From assembly GCF_900176395.1 (NCBI RefSeq), contig NZ_FWXL01000007.1, positions 62,001 to 126,000 on the forward strand: DNA of 64,000 nt. Reading direction: 5' to 3'. The stretch comes from Novosphingobium sp. B1 (lineage in GTDB: Bacteria > Pseudomonadota > Alphaproteobacteria > Sphingomonadales > Sphingomonadaceae). The notes under the pieces were generated by a model. The model saw only the letters and a list, made by a program, of their open reading frames with translations, was not told the origin of the DNA and ran no database searches. A program made the translations under genes and the position numbers. Shown piece after piece: positions 1 through 10,100 of this stretch; within the stretch, counting starts at the first letter, position 1, and the number at the start of each line of letters is the position of its first letter.

Positions 1-1
1 C

Positions 2-1915
2 GCCGCGATCGGTCCGGGCCTTGCCAAGGCTGCGCTGGCGGCGAAAGTCGATGGCGAGCTGGTGGACCTGTCGCGCCCCTTCACGGCAGACGCGCAACTG
101 GCGCTGGTAACCGCGAAGGACGAGGCTGAAGCGCTCGACCTCGCGCGGCACGACTATGCGCATATTCTGGCAGAAGCGGTACAGGCGCTGTTCCCCGGCA
201 CGCAGATCACCTTCGGGCCGAGCACGGACGACGGCTTCTATTACGACTTTGCCCCGAAGGACCGCCCGTTCACCGACGAGGACCTCCCGGCGATCGAAGC
301 GGAGATGCGCAAGATCATCGCCGCCAACAAGCCGCTGCGCCGCGAGGTATGGAGCCGCGAGCAATTGATCAGCCGCTGGAAGCAGCAGGGCGAGAACTTC
401 AAGGCCGAATGGGCTGCCGAGCTGCCCGAGGGCGAAGAGCTGACGGTCTACTGGTCAGGCGAGGACTGGCTCGACATGTGCCGCGGCCCCCACCTGCCCT
501 CGACCGGCAAGCTCGATCCGGCGGCGTTCAAGCTGACGCGCGTTTCGGGTGCCTACTGGCGCGGTGACCAGAAGAACGCGATGCTCAGCCGCGTCTATGG
601 CACCGGCTGGCTCAACAAGAAGCAGCTCGATGCACACCTGACGCGGCTGGAAGAAGCGGCCAAGCGTGACCATCGCAAGCTGGGCAACGAGATGGACCTG
701 TTCCATCTCCAGGCCGAAGCCCACGGGTCGGTGTTCTGGCACCCCAAGGGCTACCTGATCTGGCGCGAGCTGGAAGCCTACATGCGTCGCGCCATCGACG
801 GCGCAGGCTATCGCGAGGTCAAGACCCCCCAGGTCATGGACGCGCGCCAGTGGGAGCAGTCCGGCCACTGGGGCAAGTACCGCGAGAACATGTTCGTGAT
901 CCCCGACGAGGTGCCGAACACCGAGGATGAGGGTCCGATCGTCTCGGATGATGCCGACTGGATGGCACTGAAGCCGATGAACTGCCCGGCGCACGTGCTG
1001 ATCTTCCGGCAGGGCATCAAGTCCTACCGCGAACTGCCCTTGCGCCTGTACGAGAACGGCTGCTGCCACCGCAACGAGCCGCACGGCGCGCTGCACGGGC
1101 TGATGCGAGTGCGCCAGTTCACGCAGGACGACGCGCACATCTTCTGCCGCGAGGACCAGATCGTTTCGGAAGTGCAGGCGTTCTGCGAACTGGCCGACCG
1201 CATCTACAAGCACTTCGGCTTTACCTACTCGATCAAGCTCGCCCTGCGCCCGGAAAAGCGTTTCGGCACCGAGGAGATGTGGGACAAGGCCGAGGCCGAA
1301 CTGCGCGCCGCCGTGGTGCGCGCAGGCCTCGCCACCGAGGAATACGGCTGGGAAGAACTGCCCGGCGAAGGCGCGTTCTATGCCCCCAAGCTGGAATGGC
1401 ACCTGACCGACGCGATCGGCCGCACCTGGCAGGTCGGCACGATCCAGTCGGATCGCGTCCTGCCGGAGCGCCTCGATGCCACCTACATCGGCGAGGATGG
1501 CGAGAAGCACCGTCCGGTCATGCTGCACCGCGCAATCTTCGGTAGCTACGAGCGTTTCATCGGCATCCTGATCGAGCACTTCGCCGGACGCCTGCCGGCG
1601 TGGCTGGCACCGGTGCAGGCCGTGGTTGCGACGATCGTTTCGGATGCTGACGATTATGCCAGGGACGCGCTCGCAAAGCTCAAGGCTGCCGGCATCCGTG
1701 CCGATACCGACCTCAGGAACGAGAAGATCAACTACAAGGTGCGTGAGCACTCGCTGCAGAAGGTCCCCTACCTGCTGGTGGTCGGCAAGCGCGAGGCCGA
1801 GGAAGGCACCGTGGCGATCCGCACGCTGGGCGAACAGCACCAGAAGGTGATGTCGCTGGACGAGGCAATTGCCCTGCTCAAGGGCGAGGCTACGCCGCCG
1901 GATCTGCGGAGCTGA
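2..1915 (+). CDS. thrS: Threonyl-tRNA synthetase, 5'-truncated by window edge
   Basis: Charges tRNA-Thr with threonine in the cytoplasm. The reading frame is open to base 2 and already encodes the end of the TGS domain ([15 protein letters not shown]), so the true start lies before the window; the GTG at 62 is not the start. The editing domain shows HDYAH and the CRGPHL segment. The catalytic core shows PMNCPAH, the motif 2 region [20 protein letters not shown] and the motif 3 region [13 protein letters not shown]. The C-terminal anticodon-binding domain runs from about WLAPVQ to the end. 637 residues are visible, close to full family length. The TSUP permease frame follows directly. Confidence 0.97.
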   Translation, partial: AAIGPGLAKAALAAKVDGELVDLSRPFTADAQLALVTAKDEAEALDLARHDYAHILAEAVQALFPGTQITFGPSTDDGFYYDFAPKDRPFTDEDLPAIEAEMRKIIAANKPLRREVWSREQLISRWKQQGENFKAEWAAELPEGEELTVYWSGEDWLDMCRGPHLPSTGKLDPAAFKLTRVSGAYWRGDQKNAMLSRVYGTGWLNKKQLDAHLTRLEEAAKRDHRKLGNEMDLFHLQAEAHGSVFWHPKGYLIWRELEAYMRRAIDGAGYREVKTPQVMDARQWEQSGHWGKYRENMFVIPDEVPNTEDEGPIVSDDADWMALKPMNCPAHVLIFRQGIKSYRELPLRLYENGCCHRNEPHGALHGLMRVRQFTQDDAHIFCREDQIVSEVQAFCELADRIYKHFGFTYSIKLALRPEKRFGTEEMWDKAEAELRAAVVRAGLATEEYGWEELPGEGAFYAPKLEWHLTDAIGRTWQVGTIQSDRVLPERLDATYIGEDGEKHRPVMLHRAIFGSYERFIGILIEHFAGRLPAWLAPVQAVVATIVSDADDYARDALAKLKAAGIRADTDLRNEKINYKVREHSLQKVPYLLVVGKREAEEGTVAIRTLGEQHQKVMSLDEAIALLKGEATPPDLRS

Positions 1916-1968
1916 CCTCGCTCGATCTCCCGCTCCTTTCGGTCTCTCTTTGCGCCCTTGCCGCATTT

Positions 1969-2658
1969 GTGGCCGCCTTCGTGCGAGGGCTGGCAGGGTT
2001 CGGCATGGCAATCCTGCTGGTGCCGCTGATCGGGCTGGTGATCCCCCCGGGCGAGGCCGTGGTGGTTTCGAACATGCTCGGACTGCTGATCGGCCTCGTC
2101 GGCGCGCGCAAGGTGTGGAACGCCGGCGAGAAAAGCGCGGGAATCATCGGCGGCACTGCCATGCTGCTGACACCGGTCGGGCTGCTCGTCCTGTTCGCTA
2201 CCCCGCCCGGGCTCGCCCGCGTTCTGATCGCTGCCGTCGCGCTGGCCGCATTCCTGCTGGTGCTGCTACCCGCGCGTGAAGGCGCTGCTCCCGGGCCTGT
2301 CGAAACAGGCCTGACCGGGATCGCCTCCGGCCTGCTGACCGGTTTTGCCGGAATGCCGGGGCCGCCTGTCGTTCCCTATTATCTGCGCCGCCCGATCCCG
2401 CGCGAAGTGGCGCGTGCCTCGATGCTGACCGTCTTTCTGCTGACCTCGATCGCGAGCACCGTCGCCGCCCTCGCGCTCCGTCTGGCTTCGTGGCGCGACG
2501 CCCTTTTCGCACTGCTGCTGTTCGGGCCAGTACTGCTCGGCAATCACCTCGGCTCACTGGCGTTCGGCAAGGTCAGCGACAAGGCGTGGCGCGGATTTGT
2601 CGGTTTCCTGCTCGCCATGTCCGCGCTGATGGCCATGGTCAGGCTTATCGGCCCTTGA
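1969..2658 (+). CDS. TauE/SafE (TSUP) family permease
   Basis: Predicted inner-membrane anion or organosulfur transporter of the TSUP/TauE-SafE family. The protein is almost entirely hydrophobic, with seven to eight helices and the family-like GFAGMPGPPVVPYYL loop midway. The start is uncertain. GTG at 1969 cuts into the first hydrophobic helix, while the same frame is open upstream through thrS's stop and encodes LLSVSLCALAAF, which would complete that helix. The only upstream candidate near thrS is a CTG at 1912 that overlaps the thrS stop. Substrate cannot be inferred. Confidence 0.8.
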   Translation: MAAFVRGLAGFGMAILLVPLIGLVIPPGEAVVVSNMLGLLIGLVGARKVWNAGEKSAGIIGGTAMLLTPVGLLVLFATPPGLARVLIAAVALAAFLLVLLPAREGAAPGPVETGLTGIASGLLTGFAGMPGPPVVPYYLRRPIPREVARASMLTVFLLTSIASTVAALALRLASWRDALFALLLFGPVLLGNHLGSLAFGKVSDKAWRGFVGFLLAMSALMAMVRLIGP

Positions 2659-2730
2659 GTCTGATAACGCCAAATTAAGCGATATTACATATGTCAGGCG
2701 GCGATTGGACGCTTGAGGGAAAGAACTTGC

Positions 2731-3672
2731 ATGACGCTGCATTTCCGCGCTCTGGCCGCGCAGGTTGCCGAAGACAGCGCGATATCCGCCCAGGAAATTC
2801 TTGAACTGCGCCGTGCCGCATGGCCCGATGCGAAGATCGACTCCGACGAAGCCGAGGCCATCTTCATCCTCAACGACCAGATCAAGGCACCGACGCCCGA
2901 GTGGTCGGACTTCTTCGTCGAAGCCCTGGTCGAATTCGTGGTGAATGGTACCGAACCGCGTGGGCACGTTTCGGACGATACCGCCCACTGGCTGATCGAA
3001 CGCATCTCGCACGATGGCAAGGTCAACTCGCTGACCGAAATGGAACTGATGGTCCGCGTGCTCGAAAAGGCGATTTCCGCCCCCGGAGCGCTGCGCCTGT
3101 TCGTCCTCGAACAGCTTGAACATGAAGTGCTGACCGGGAAAGGGCCGACGCGCGATGGCGGCGCGTTCGATCCAGGCTGCATCACGGCTGCCGAATGCAC
3201 GATGATCCGTCGCGTGATCTTTTCCTCTGGCGGTAACCGCCCTGCCGGCGTCAGCAGCCACGAGGCGGAAATGCTGTTTCGCCTCAAGGACGCAACGCTT
3301 GGTGCGCCTAATGCCCCTGAATGGGAGCGGCTTTTCGTCCAGGGCATCGGCAACTACCTGCAGGGCTGGAACGGCGCTCGCGGAATCAGCCGGTCGCGTG
3401 CGAGCGAACTCGAAGCCTTCATGGATGATCGTTCAACCCACATCGGCCGGTTCTTCTGGCGCATGGCCAAGGTCAATGCCTCTGGCTTTGCACAAGGCCT
3501 CCGCGAAGTCGGGTTTGGCCGCAAGAAGCCGGTGCGCGACATCGCCAGCGAAGTTGCCAGCGATCACGCGGTAACCGAGGCCGAAAACCTGTGGCTGCAG
3601 GCTCGCATCGACGCCGACGGACTGATCGATCCGCTCGAGTCGGCGCTGCTGCAGTTTCTGGCGGACGGTTAG
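2731..3672 (+). CDS. Conserved hypothetical protein with an internal duplication
   Basis: Function not recognised. ATG 2731 is chosen because GAGGGA lies 10 bases upstream; a TTG at 2713 would extend the product by six residues. The 313-residue, acidic, helical protein has no signal peptide or membrane segment. Two halves look related: IDSDEAEAIFILND followed by PEWSDFFVEAL, and later VSSHEAEMLFRLKD followed by PEWERLFVQGI. A C-terminal segment, RIDADGLIDPLE, resembles an EF-hand loop lacking its first Asp. The stop codon overlaps that of the convergent sufA by two bases. Confidence 0.75.
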   Translation: MTLHFRALAAQVAEDSAISAQEILELRRAAWPDAKIDSDEAEAIFILNDQIKAPTPEWSDFFVEALVEFVVNGTEPRGHVSDDTAHWLIERISHDGKVNSLTEMELMVRVLEKAISAPGALRLFVLEQLEHEVLTGKGPTRDGGAFDPGCITAAECTMIRRVIFSSGGNRPAGVSSHEAEMLFRLKDATLGAPNAPEWERLFVQGIGNYLQGWNGARGISRSRASELEAFMDDRSTHIGRFFWRMAKVNASGFAQGLREVGFGRKKPVRDIASEVASDHAVTEAENLWLQARIDADGLIDPLESALLQFLADG

Positions 3673-4037
3673 ACCGTAAAGCTTTCGCCGCAGCCGCACG
3701 AACCCTTGGCGTTCGGGTTCTGGAACACGAAGCCGGCGGTAAAATCGTCTTCCTGCCAGTCCATCGTGCTGCCAATCAGGTAGAGCACAGAGGCGCTATC
3801 GATGAAAAACAGGCCGCCCGGCGTTTCGATCCTTTCGTCGAGCGGGTTGGCTTCAGTCACGTAGTCGACCGAATAGGCAAGGCCGGAACAGCCACGACGC
3901 GGCGTCGACAGCTTCACGCCAATCGCGCCCTCGGGGGCCGTGGCCATGAGGTGTGCCACGCGCGCCTCTGCCGAGGGGGTGAGGATCACCGCGGCGGGGC
4001 GGGGACGGCGGGGCTTGGTCTGCGTTTCGGTCGTCAT
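3669..4037 (-). CDS. sufA: SUF A-type Fe-S carrier (IscA/HesB family)
   Basis: A-type carrier that accepts a cluster from SufBCD and passes it to apo-proteins in the cytoplasm. The 122-residue product has the three family cysteines, Cys50 (RRGCSG) and Cys114/Cys116 (GSCGCGESF), after a short basic N-terminal extension. It is the last gene of the suf operon, 23 bases downstream of sufT. A second A-type protein (ErpA-like) is encoded at 49992-50324, so delivery functions are probably divided between the two. Confidence 0.93.
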   Translation of the reverse strand: MTTETQTKPRRPRPAAVILTPSAEARVAHLMATAPEGAIGVKLSTPRRGCSGLAYSVDYVTEANPLDERIETPGGLFFIDSASVLYLIGSTMDWQEDDFTAGFVFQNPNAKGSCGCGESFTV

Positions 4038-4060
4038 GGTGACACCTATATGGGGAGCGT

Positions 4061-4543
4061 TCAGAGCATTCCCAGTTCGAGCTTGGCTTCATCGCTCATC
4101 TTGGCGGGATCCCAGGCCGGGTCCCAGACGAGATTGACTTCGGCATCGCGCACACCGGGCACGGCCGAGACGCGCAACTCCACTTCGCCGGGCATGGATT
4201 CAGCAACAGGGCAGTGCGGCGTGGTCAGCGTCATCGTCACATCGACGTGACCGTCATCGGAAACATCGACGCCGTAGATCAGGCCAAGATCGTAGATGTT
4301 GACCGGGATTTCGGGGTCGAAGATTTCCTTGAGCGCCGCGATCACCCCATCGTAGATTACACCGCCCGGTTCGCCCGATGAAACCGTTTCCGGCTTGGCG
4401 GCAAGAAAGCCCTCAAGATAATCGCGCTTGCGCTCGAGCTTTTCGGCGGGCGTTTCCTCGACCGCGTCCTCCACGAAGGCGCGCTTGGGGGCCGAGACGG
4501 CTTCCACTTCCTCGATAGCGAATTTGGGATCGTTATCGCTCAT
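4061..4543 (-). CDS. sufT: SUF-associated MIP18/DUF59 protein (SufT-like)
   Basis: Fe-S maturation factor of the MIP18 (DUF59) family, thought to help target or load clusters. Residues from about 65 onward form the DUF59 domain, with IFDPEIPVNIYDLGLIY and the conserved Cys segment TTPHCPVAESMPGEVE. The first 60 residues are a charged, alphaproteobacterial-type extension. The ATG overlaps the sufS stop in ATGA, indicating translational coupling within the suf operon. Confidence 0.9.
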   Translation of the reverse strand: MSDNDPKFAIEEVEAVSAPKRAFVEDAVEETPAEKLERKRDYLEGFLAAKPETVSSGEPGGVIYDGVIAALKEIFDPEIPVNIYDLGLIYGVDVSDDGHVDVTMTLTTPHCPVAESMPGEVELRVSAVPGVRDAEVNLVWDPAWDPAKMSDEAKLELGML

Positions 4544-5751
4544 CCGAAAATCCTCTTGGTCCTTTCGATCCCGCGCACGAGCGCGGCGATATCGCTTTCA
4601 TCGCTGTAGATGCCGAAGCTGGCGCGCGCCGTAGCAGGCACGCCGAGATGCGCCATCAGCGGCTGGGCGCAATGGTGTCCGGCGCGGATCGCCACGCCTT
4701 CCTCGTCAAGGATCGTGCCGAGATCGTGCGGATGCACACCTTCGAGCGCGAAGCTGAGGATTCCGGCGCTGTCTTCAGGGCCGAACAGCTTGACCGAGTT
4801 CATGCCGCGCAGTGCCTCACGCGCCTTTGCGACAAGGGCGCACTCGTGGGCATGAATGGCGTCAAGCCCCTGCGCAGCCACGAAATCGACTGCTGCGCCA
4901 AAGCCGATCGCCTCGACGATGGCCGGGGTGCCAGCCTCGAAGCGCTGCGGCGCGGGGGCGTAGGTGGTGCGCTCGAACGTCACCTTGTCGATCATCGCGC
5001 CGCCGCCCTGCCACGGCGGCATGGCATCGAGGATCTCGGCCTTGGCCCAGAGCGCGCCGATGCCGGTGGGGCCATAGAGCTTGTGCGCCGAGAACACGTA
5101 GAAGTCGGCCTCGAGGGCCTTCACGTCGACGGTCAGGCGGGCGACAGATTGGCAGCCATCGAGCAATATCTTCGCCCCGACGCTATGAGCCATCGCGACC
5201 GCGCGCTCCGCATCGAGAGTGGAGCCCAGCACGTTCGAAACGTGCGCGAATGCAACCAGCTTGTGTGCCGGGGTAATCATGCGTTCGGCAGCGTTGAGGT
5301 CGATCTTGCCGTCCTCGGTCAGCGGGCAGACGTCGATCTCCACACCCGTACGATCGCGCAGCATCTGCCACGGCACGATGTTGGCATGGTGTTCGAGGCG
5401 CGAGATGAGGATGCGGTCGCCGGCCTTGAGATTAGCTTGCCCCCAGGTCTGCGCAACGAGGTTGATCGCCTCGGTCGCGCCGCGCGTGAAGACCAGTTCG
5501 CTCTCGGCGCCGCCGACCAGAGCGGCAACCTTGCGACGGGCGGCTTCGAAAGCCAGCGTCATGTCGGCAGAGCGCGCATAGACGCCCCGATGGACGGTGG
5601 CGTAATCGCTGCCGAGCGCGCGCACCATCGCATCGATCACCACCTGCGGCTTCTGCGCGGTGGCGGCGGTATCGAGGTAGTGCCAGCGGCTGCCGTCAGG
5701 ATTGACGAGGCCGGGCCACTCGGCAGTTCGGGTGAGCGCGTCCGTGGTCAC
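4540..5751 (-). CDS. sufS: Cysteine desulfurase, group II
   Basis: PLP enzyme that releases sulfur from cysteine as an enzyme-bound persulfide for SufBCD scaffold assembly. The PLP lysine is Lys224 in FSAHKLYGPTG and the active-site cysteine is Cys361 in RAGHHCAQPLM. Its place in a short loop is typical of SufS rather than IscS. The 403-residue length fits the family. The start is GTG, overlapping the sufD stop (GTGA); the gene end overlaps sufT (ATGA). No sufE or sufU partner is visible in the operon. Confidence 0.97.
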   Translation of the reverse strand: MTTDALTRTAEWPGLVNPDGSRWHYLDTAATAQKPQVVIDAMVRALGSDYATVHRGVYARSADMTLAFEAARRKVAALVGGAESELVFTRGATEAINLVAQTWGQANLKAGDRILISRLEHHANIVPWQMLRDRTGVEIDVCPLTEDGKIDLNAAERMITPAHKLVAFAHVSNVLGSTLDAERAVAMAHSVGAKILLDGCQSVARLTVDVKALEADFYVFSAHKLYGPTGIGALWAKAEILDAMPPWQGGGAMIDKVTFERTTYAPAPQRFEAGTPAIVEAIGFGAAVDFVAAQGLDAIHAHECALVAKAREALRGMNSVKLFGPEDSAGILSFALEGVHPHDLGTILDEEGVAIRAGHHCAQPLMAHLGVPATARASFGIYSDESDIAALVRGIERTKRIFG

Positions 5752-6476
5752 AGCACGGCATCCAGTGCCTTGAGCGCGGCTTCTGTCAGCGCTTCCTCTT
5801 CGCCTGCGCCGACGAAGGCTTCGGCGATGAAAGCATGGAGCATGAGCTTCTTGGCTTCGGCAGGCGGAAGGCCGCGCTGGGCAAGGTAGAACAGGCTCTG
5901 CTGATCGAGTTCACCGACGGCGCAGCCATGGGCGCACTTGACGTCGTCGGCGTAGATTTCGAGTTCCGGGCGGGCATTGGCCGTCGCCGTGCGATCCAGC
6001 AGCATGGCGCGGATCGACTGTTCGCCATCGGTGCCAACAGCCCCTCGCGCCACAACGACGCGGCCAAGGTACGTGCCGGCAGCCTTGCCACCCAGGACCG
6101 AGCGGACAACCTGGCTGGAAACCGCGTCAGGCTCGGCATGGACCACTTCGGTAACGATCTCGGCAGTCTGTTCGCCGCCTGCGATCTGCGCCGCACCAAG
6201 GTGAAACTTCGCCCCCTTCCCGAGCGTGACCTTGACCGAAATGCGACCATAGGCGGACCCGGCGTTGAGCAAGCGCAAGTCGTACTCCGCGCCATCTCCC
6301 AGCGTGATCGCTATGTCCTGCGCGGCATCGTTCGCACCGTCGAGCACCACCGCACTCGCGCCCGTCTCACCCGCAGCAACGCGAATATCCTGCACCGGCA
6401 GCGGCCAGAGCGCTGCGAGCGCCGCGAGGTCGGCGTAGCGGAAGGCCTCATCCTTGCGGGTGGGCAGTGCGCTCAT
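5748..6476 (-). CDS. sufD: SUF scaffold subunit SufD
   Basis: Partner of SufB in the SufBC2D scaffold that builds nascent Fe-S clusters. At 242 residues it is shorter than the E. coli protein, as is usual in sphingomonads. The beta-helix core and the C-terminal segment with CAHGCAVGELDQQSLFYLAQ are recognisable, the latter carrying the conserved His at the SufB interface. ATG 6476 (MSALPTRKDEAFRY) is chosen because it overlaps the sufC stop as ATGA; longer readings of the frame run back into sufC. Confidence 0.93.
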   Translation of the reverse strand: MSALPTRKDEAFRYADLAALAALWPLPVQDIRVAAGETGASAVVLDGANDAAQDIAITLGDGAEYDLRLLNAGSAYGRISVKVTLGKGAKFHLGAAQIAGGEQTAEIVTEVVHAEPDAVSSQVVRSVLGGKAAGTYLGRVVVARGAVGTDGEQSIRAMLLDRTATANARPELEIYADDVKCAHGCAVGELDQQSLFYLAQRGLPPAEAKKLMLHAFIAEAFVGAGEEEALTEAALKALDAVL

Positions 6477-7216
6477 GCCGCGACGGCCTCGTAACCATGC
6501 TCTTCGAGTTCGAGCGCGAGTTCGGGGCCGCCGCTCTTGACGATGCGGCCTCCGGCGAGGACGTGGACGAAATCGGGCTTCACGTAATCGAGGAGGCGCT
6601 GATAGTGCGTGATCAGCAGCACCGCCTTGTCGGGCTTGCGCATGATCGCGTTGATGCCCTCGCCGCAAATGCGCAGCGCATCGATATCGAGGCCGGAGTC
6701 GGTCTCGTCGAGGATCGCGATCTTGGGATCGAGGATGCCCATCTGCACCATCTCGGCGCGCTTCTTTTCACCGCCGGAAAAGCCGACGTTCACCGGGCGC
6801 TTGAGCATGTCCATGTCCATGCGCAGCAGCCCTGCCTTCTCCTTGGCGAGCTTGAGGAATTCGCCGCCCGAAAGCGGAGCCTCGCCCCGGCCCTTGCGCT
6901 GAGCATTGGCGGATTCGCGCAGGAACTGGACAAAGGACACGCCGGGGATCTCGACCGGGTACTGGAAGCCGAGGAACAGGCCAGCCGCGGCGCGTTCGTG
7001 CGGTTCGAGTTCGAACAGGTCGGCGCCATCCAACGTGGCGGTGCCGCCGGTCACTTCATAGCCGGGACGCCCGCCGAGCGTGTAGCCCAGGGTCGACTTT
7101 CCGGCACCGTTCGGCCCCATGATCGCATGGATCTCACCCGCGTTGATGGTGAGCGAAAGACCCTTGAGGATCGGCTTGTCGGCAACAGTGGCCTGGAGGT
7201 TCTGGATTTCGAGCAT
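6473..7216 (-). CDS. sufC: SUF ABC-type ATPase SufC
   Basis: Cytoplasmic ATPase whose dimerisation on SufB and SufD drives cluster assembly on the scaffold. It carries Walker A GPNGAGKST (residues 34-42), the Q-loop region, ABC signature GFSGGEKKR (145-153) and Walker B IAILDETDSGLD. The 247-residue length is typical. It starts 9 bases after the DUF559 gene and its stop overlaps the sufD start, so it is part of one polycistronic unit. Confidence 0.97.
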   Translation of the reverse strand: MLEIQNLQATVADKPILKGLSLTINAGEIHAIMGPNGAGKSTLGYTLGGRPGYEVTGGTATLDGADLFELEPHERAAAGLFLGFQYPVEIPGVSFVQFLRESANAQRKGRGEAPLSGGEFLKLAKEKAGLLRMDMDMLKRPVNVGFSGGEKKRAEMVQMGILDPKIAILDETDSGLDIDALRICGEGINAIMRKPDKAVLLITHYQRLLDYVKPDFVHVLAGGRIVKSGGPELALELEEHGYEAVAA

Positions 7217-7225
7217 GGGTCTCTC

Positions 7226-7743
7226 TCAGTCGCGAGTCCGTGAATACGTGCTGCGCTGCGGGCGCGCGCCGGAGCGCGAGTAGGATGGGCGTTGCGGGCG
7301 CGAGGCGGCGCGTAACTCGTCGTAGCGGGCCTTCATCTCGCGCAGCACGGCGGCGCAGGCGCCTTCGGGATCGCCGAGCACTTCGGCCGCATCATAGCGG
7401 ATTACCTTGAGGCCCACTTCTGCAAGGCTGGCATCGCGACGGCGTTCGAGTTCCGGTGCATCGCCGCGATCCAGCGCAACAACCAGCTTGAGCGACTGGC
7501 TGGCGAAATCGACGATGGCCGATCCGATCACGGCGTAGCGCTTGAACTTGTACTTGCCGAGATCTTCCTTGGCGAGTTCGTCAGCCAGCGCCAAGTGAGC
7601 CTCGTCCGGCTCACGGCGCAACTGGCGCGCGCGCTCATGGATCGCATCGAGACGCGATCCCGAAATGGCCCAGCCGCGCCCCTTCTTCTGGATCTTCGGC
7701 GCTTCGGCACGTTCGCCGACAGGGCGGAGGGTAAGCGTCTTCT

Positions 7744-7747
<4 letters not shown>
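7226..7747 (-). CDS. DUF559 endonuclease-fold protein inside the suf operon
   Basis: 173-residue protein with a DUF559 (Vsr-like PD-(D/E)xK fold) domain at about residues 35-145: [19 protein letters not shown], then [19 protein letters not shown], then [17 protein letters not shown]. In typical members the second block reads IELDG; here Glu is replaced by Ala (VALDR), so nuclease activity is doubtful. The C-terminus is basic with two RPQR-S-YSR repeats, suggesting nucleic-acid contact. The TTG start overlaps the sufB stop (TTGA) and has GAAGGA upstream. Its role in Fe-S assembly is unknown. Confidence 0.85.
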
Positions 7748-9221
<1,474 letters not shown>

Positions 9222-9225
<4 letters not shown>

Positions 9226-9653
9226 GCCATAACCTCCGTCACCGCTGCGGCAGGACGGGACAATTGGGTGAGCGGTATGCCCGCCAGCGCACCGCGAAGT
9301 GCGGCATCGACGGCAGGCCAGTGCGGACGGACGGTACACGCGGATTCCAGCGTGCAGTCATGACGCCCATGCTCGCTGCAAGGCGTCAGCGCAATGGGTC
9401 CTTCCACGGCTTCGACAATGTCGGCCAAGGTGATCGCCGCGGCAGGGCGCGCAAGCTTGAGCCCGCCACGCGCCCCGCGCACGGCCTTCAGAAGCCCGGC
9501 GGCAGACAACTTGCTCACCAGCTTCTGCACGGTCGGCGCAGGAAGGCCGGTCTCATCGGCGAGCTGCTGGGCCGATACACGCTCTCCGCCACAATGGCGT
9601 GCAGCAGCGGTCATCGTGACGACAGCGTAATCGGCCATGCTGGAAAGTCGCAT
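9222..9653 (-). CDS. Rrf2-family regulator of the suf operon (IscR/SufR-like)
   Basis: Winged-helix regulator of the Rrf2 family. The DNA-binding part occupies residues 1-70, with [20 protein letters not shown] as recognition helix and wing. Three cysteines at 92, 100 and 106 ([14 protein letters not shown]) are spaced like the Fe-S ligands of IscR, so it probably senses Fe-S status and represses or tunes its own operon. ATG 9653 is preferred to the TTG two codons upstream. Coupled to sufB by a four-base overlap. Position as first gene supports an autoregulatory role, which is an inference. Confidence 0.93.
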
Positions 9654-9718
9654 TGGCAAAAGTTCCCGAAGTGCCTTGGCGCCGAGCCGGACTGCAAATC
9701 AGACCGAATCGCTCCGGT

Positions 9719-9747
9719 TATCTAGGCACAGCGTCGCCAGTTAACAA
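9719..9747 (-). promoter_or_regulatory. Candidate housekeeping promoter of the suf operon
   Basis: On the minus strand TTGTTA (9747-9742) is followed after exactly 17 bases by TAGATA (9724-9719). This would give a leader of roughly 60 bases before the Rrf2 start at 9653. Between promoter and gene lies an imperfect inverted repeat, ACCG-N8-CGGT (9703-9718), a possible site for the Rrf2 regulator. Both hexamers are only partial matches to consensus. Confidence 0.45.
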
Positions 9748-9772
9748 GAACCATGCTGGCAGGAGGCAGACC

Positions 9773-9812
9773 AAAAAAAGGGCGGCCGGATCCGTCAGGA
9801 TCGTCGGCCGCC
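9773..9812 (-). terminator. Intrinsic terminator on the minus strand
   Basis: Perfect 8-bp stem GGCGGCCG / CGGCCGCC (9781-9788 with 9805-9812), 16-base loop, followed on the minus strand by C and seven T. It faces away from pyrD and lies 25 bases before the candidate suf promoter, so it ends something transcribed from 9820-9900 and insulates suf from it. Confidence 0.8.
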
Positions 9813-9895
9813 TTGAAGTCGAGAACTCGATGCATCACTGCTCCGAGCCCTTCGGGTCGCACTGCCTAACTACGCAGAAGACCGGATGGAGAATT
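9773..9895 (-). ncRNA. Candidate small RNA upstream of the suf operon
   Basis: A minus-strand transcript is inferred in a 440-base gene-free gap. It ends at a strong intrinsic terminator (9773-9812). About 95 bases upstream of that lies TTGCCG (9930-9925), a 17-base spacer and TCGAAT (9907-9902), a fair sigma-70 promoter. The implied RNA of about 120 nt contains a hairpin GACCC-GAA-GGGCTC and a repeated GCAGTG. No plausible reading frame with a ribosome site is seen. No known RNA family was recognised; it does not carry the SRP or tmRNA hallmarks. Confidence 0.45.
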
Positions 9896-10100
9896 GTATG
9901 GATTCGACAAAATCGGTGGCATTCCGGCAACATTCGCAGTCCTTTCAATGACAATTGCTGTCAGATTCGAGAAGATCGGGCTTGGCCTTGCGGAAAACAC
10001 GGCGCAAAGGTGCGGTTTGGGGGTGCGCACCGGTCAGGTGATCGGCAAATGGCATTTCCATGCCTTTCGCATTCACGCGCTTGACCGGAAATAGTTGACT

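Noticed and set aside
455..2011. 518-codon minus-strand frame over thrS
   Set aside because: Opposes an unmistakable synthetase gene and has no family resemblance.
9653..10084. Plus-strand frame across the gap before pyrD
   Set aside because: It covers the suf promoter, the terminator and the candidate RNA; it lacks a ribosome site and its composition is not protein-like.
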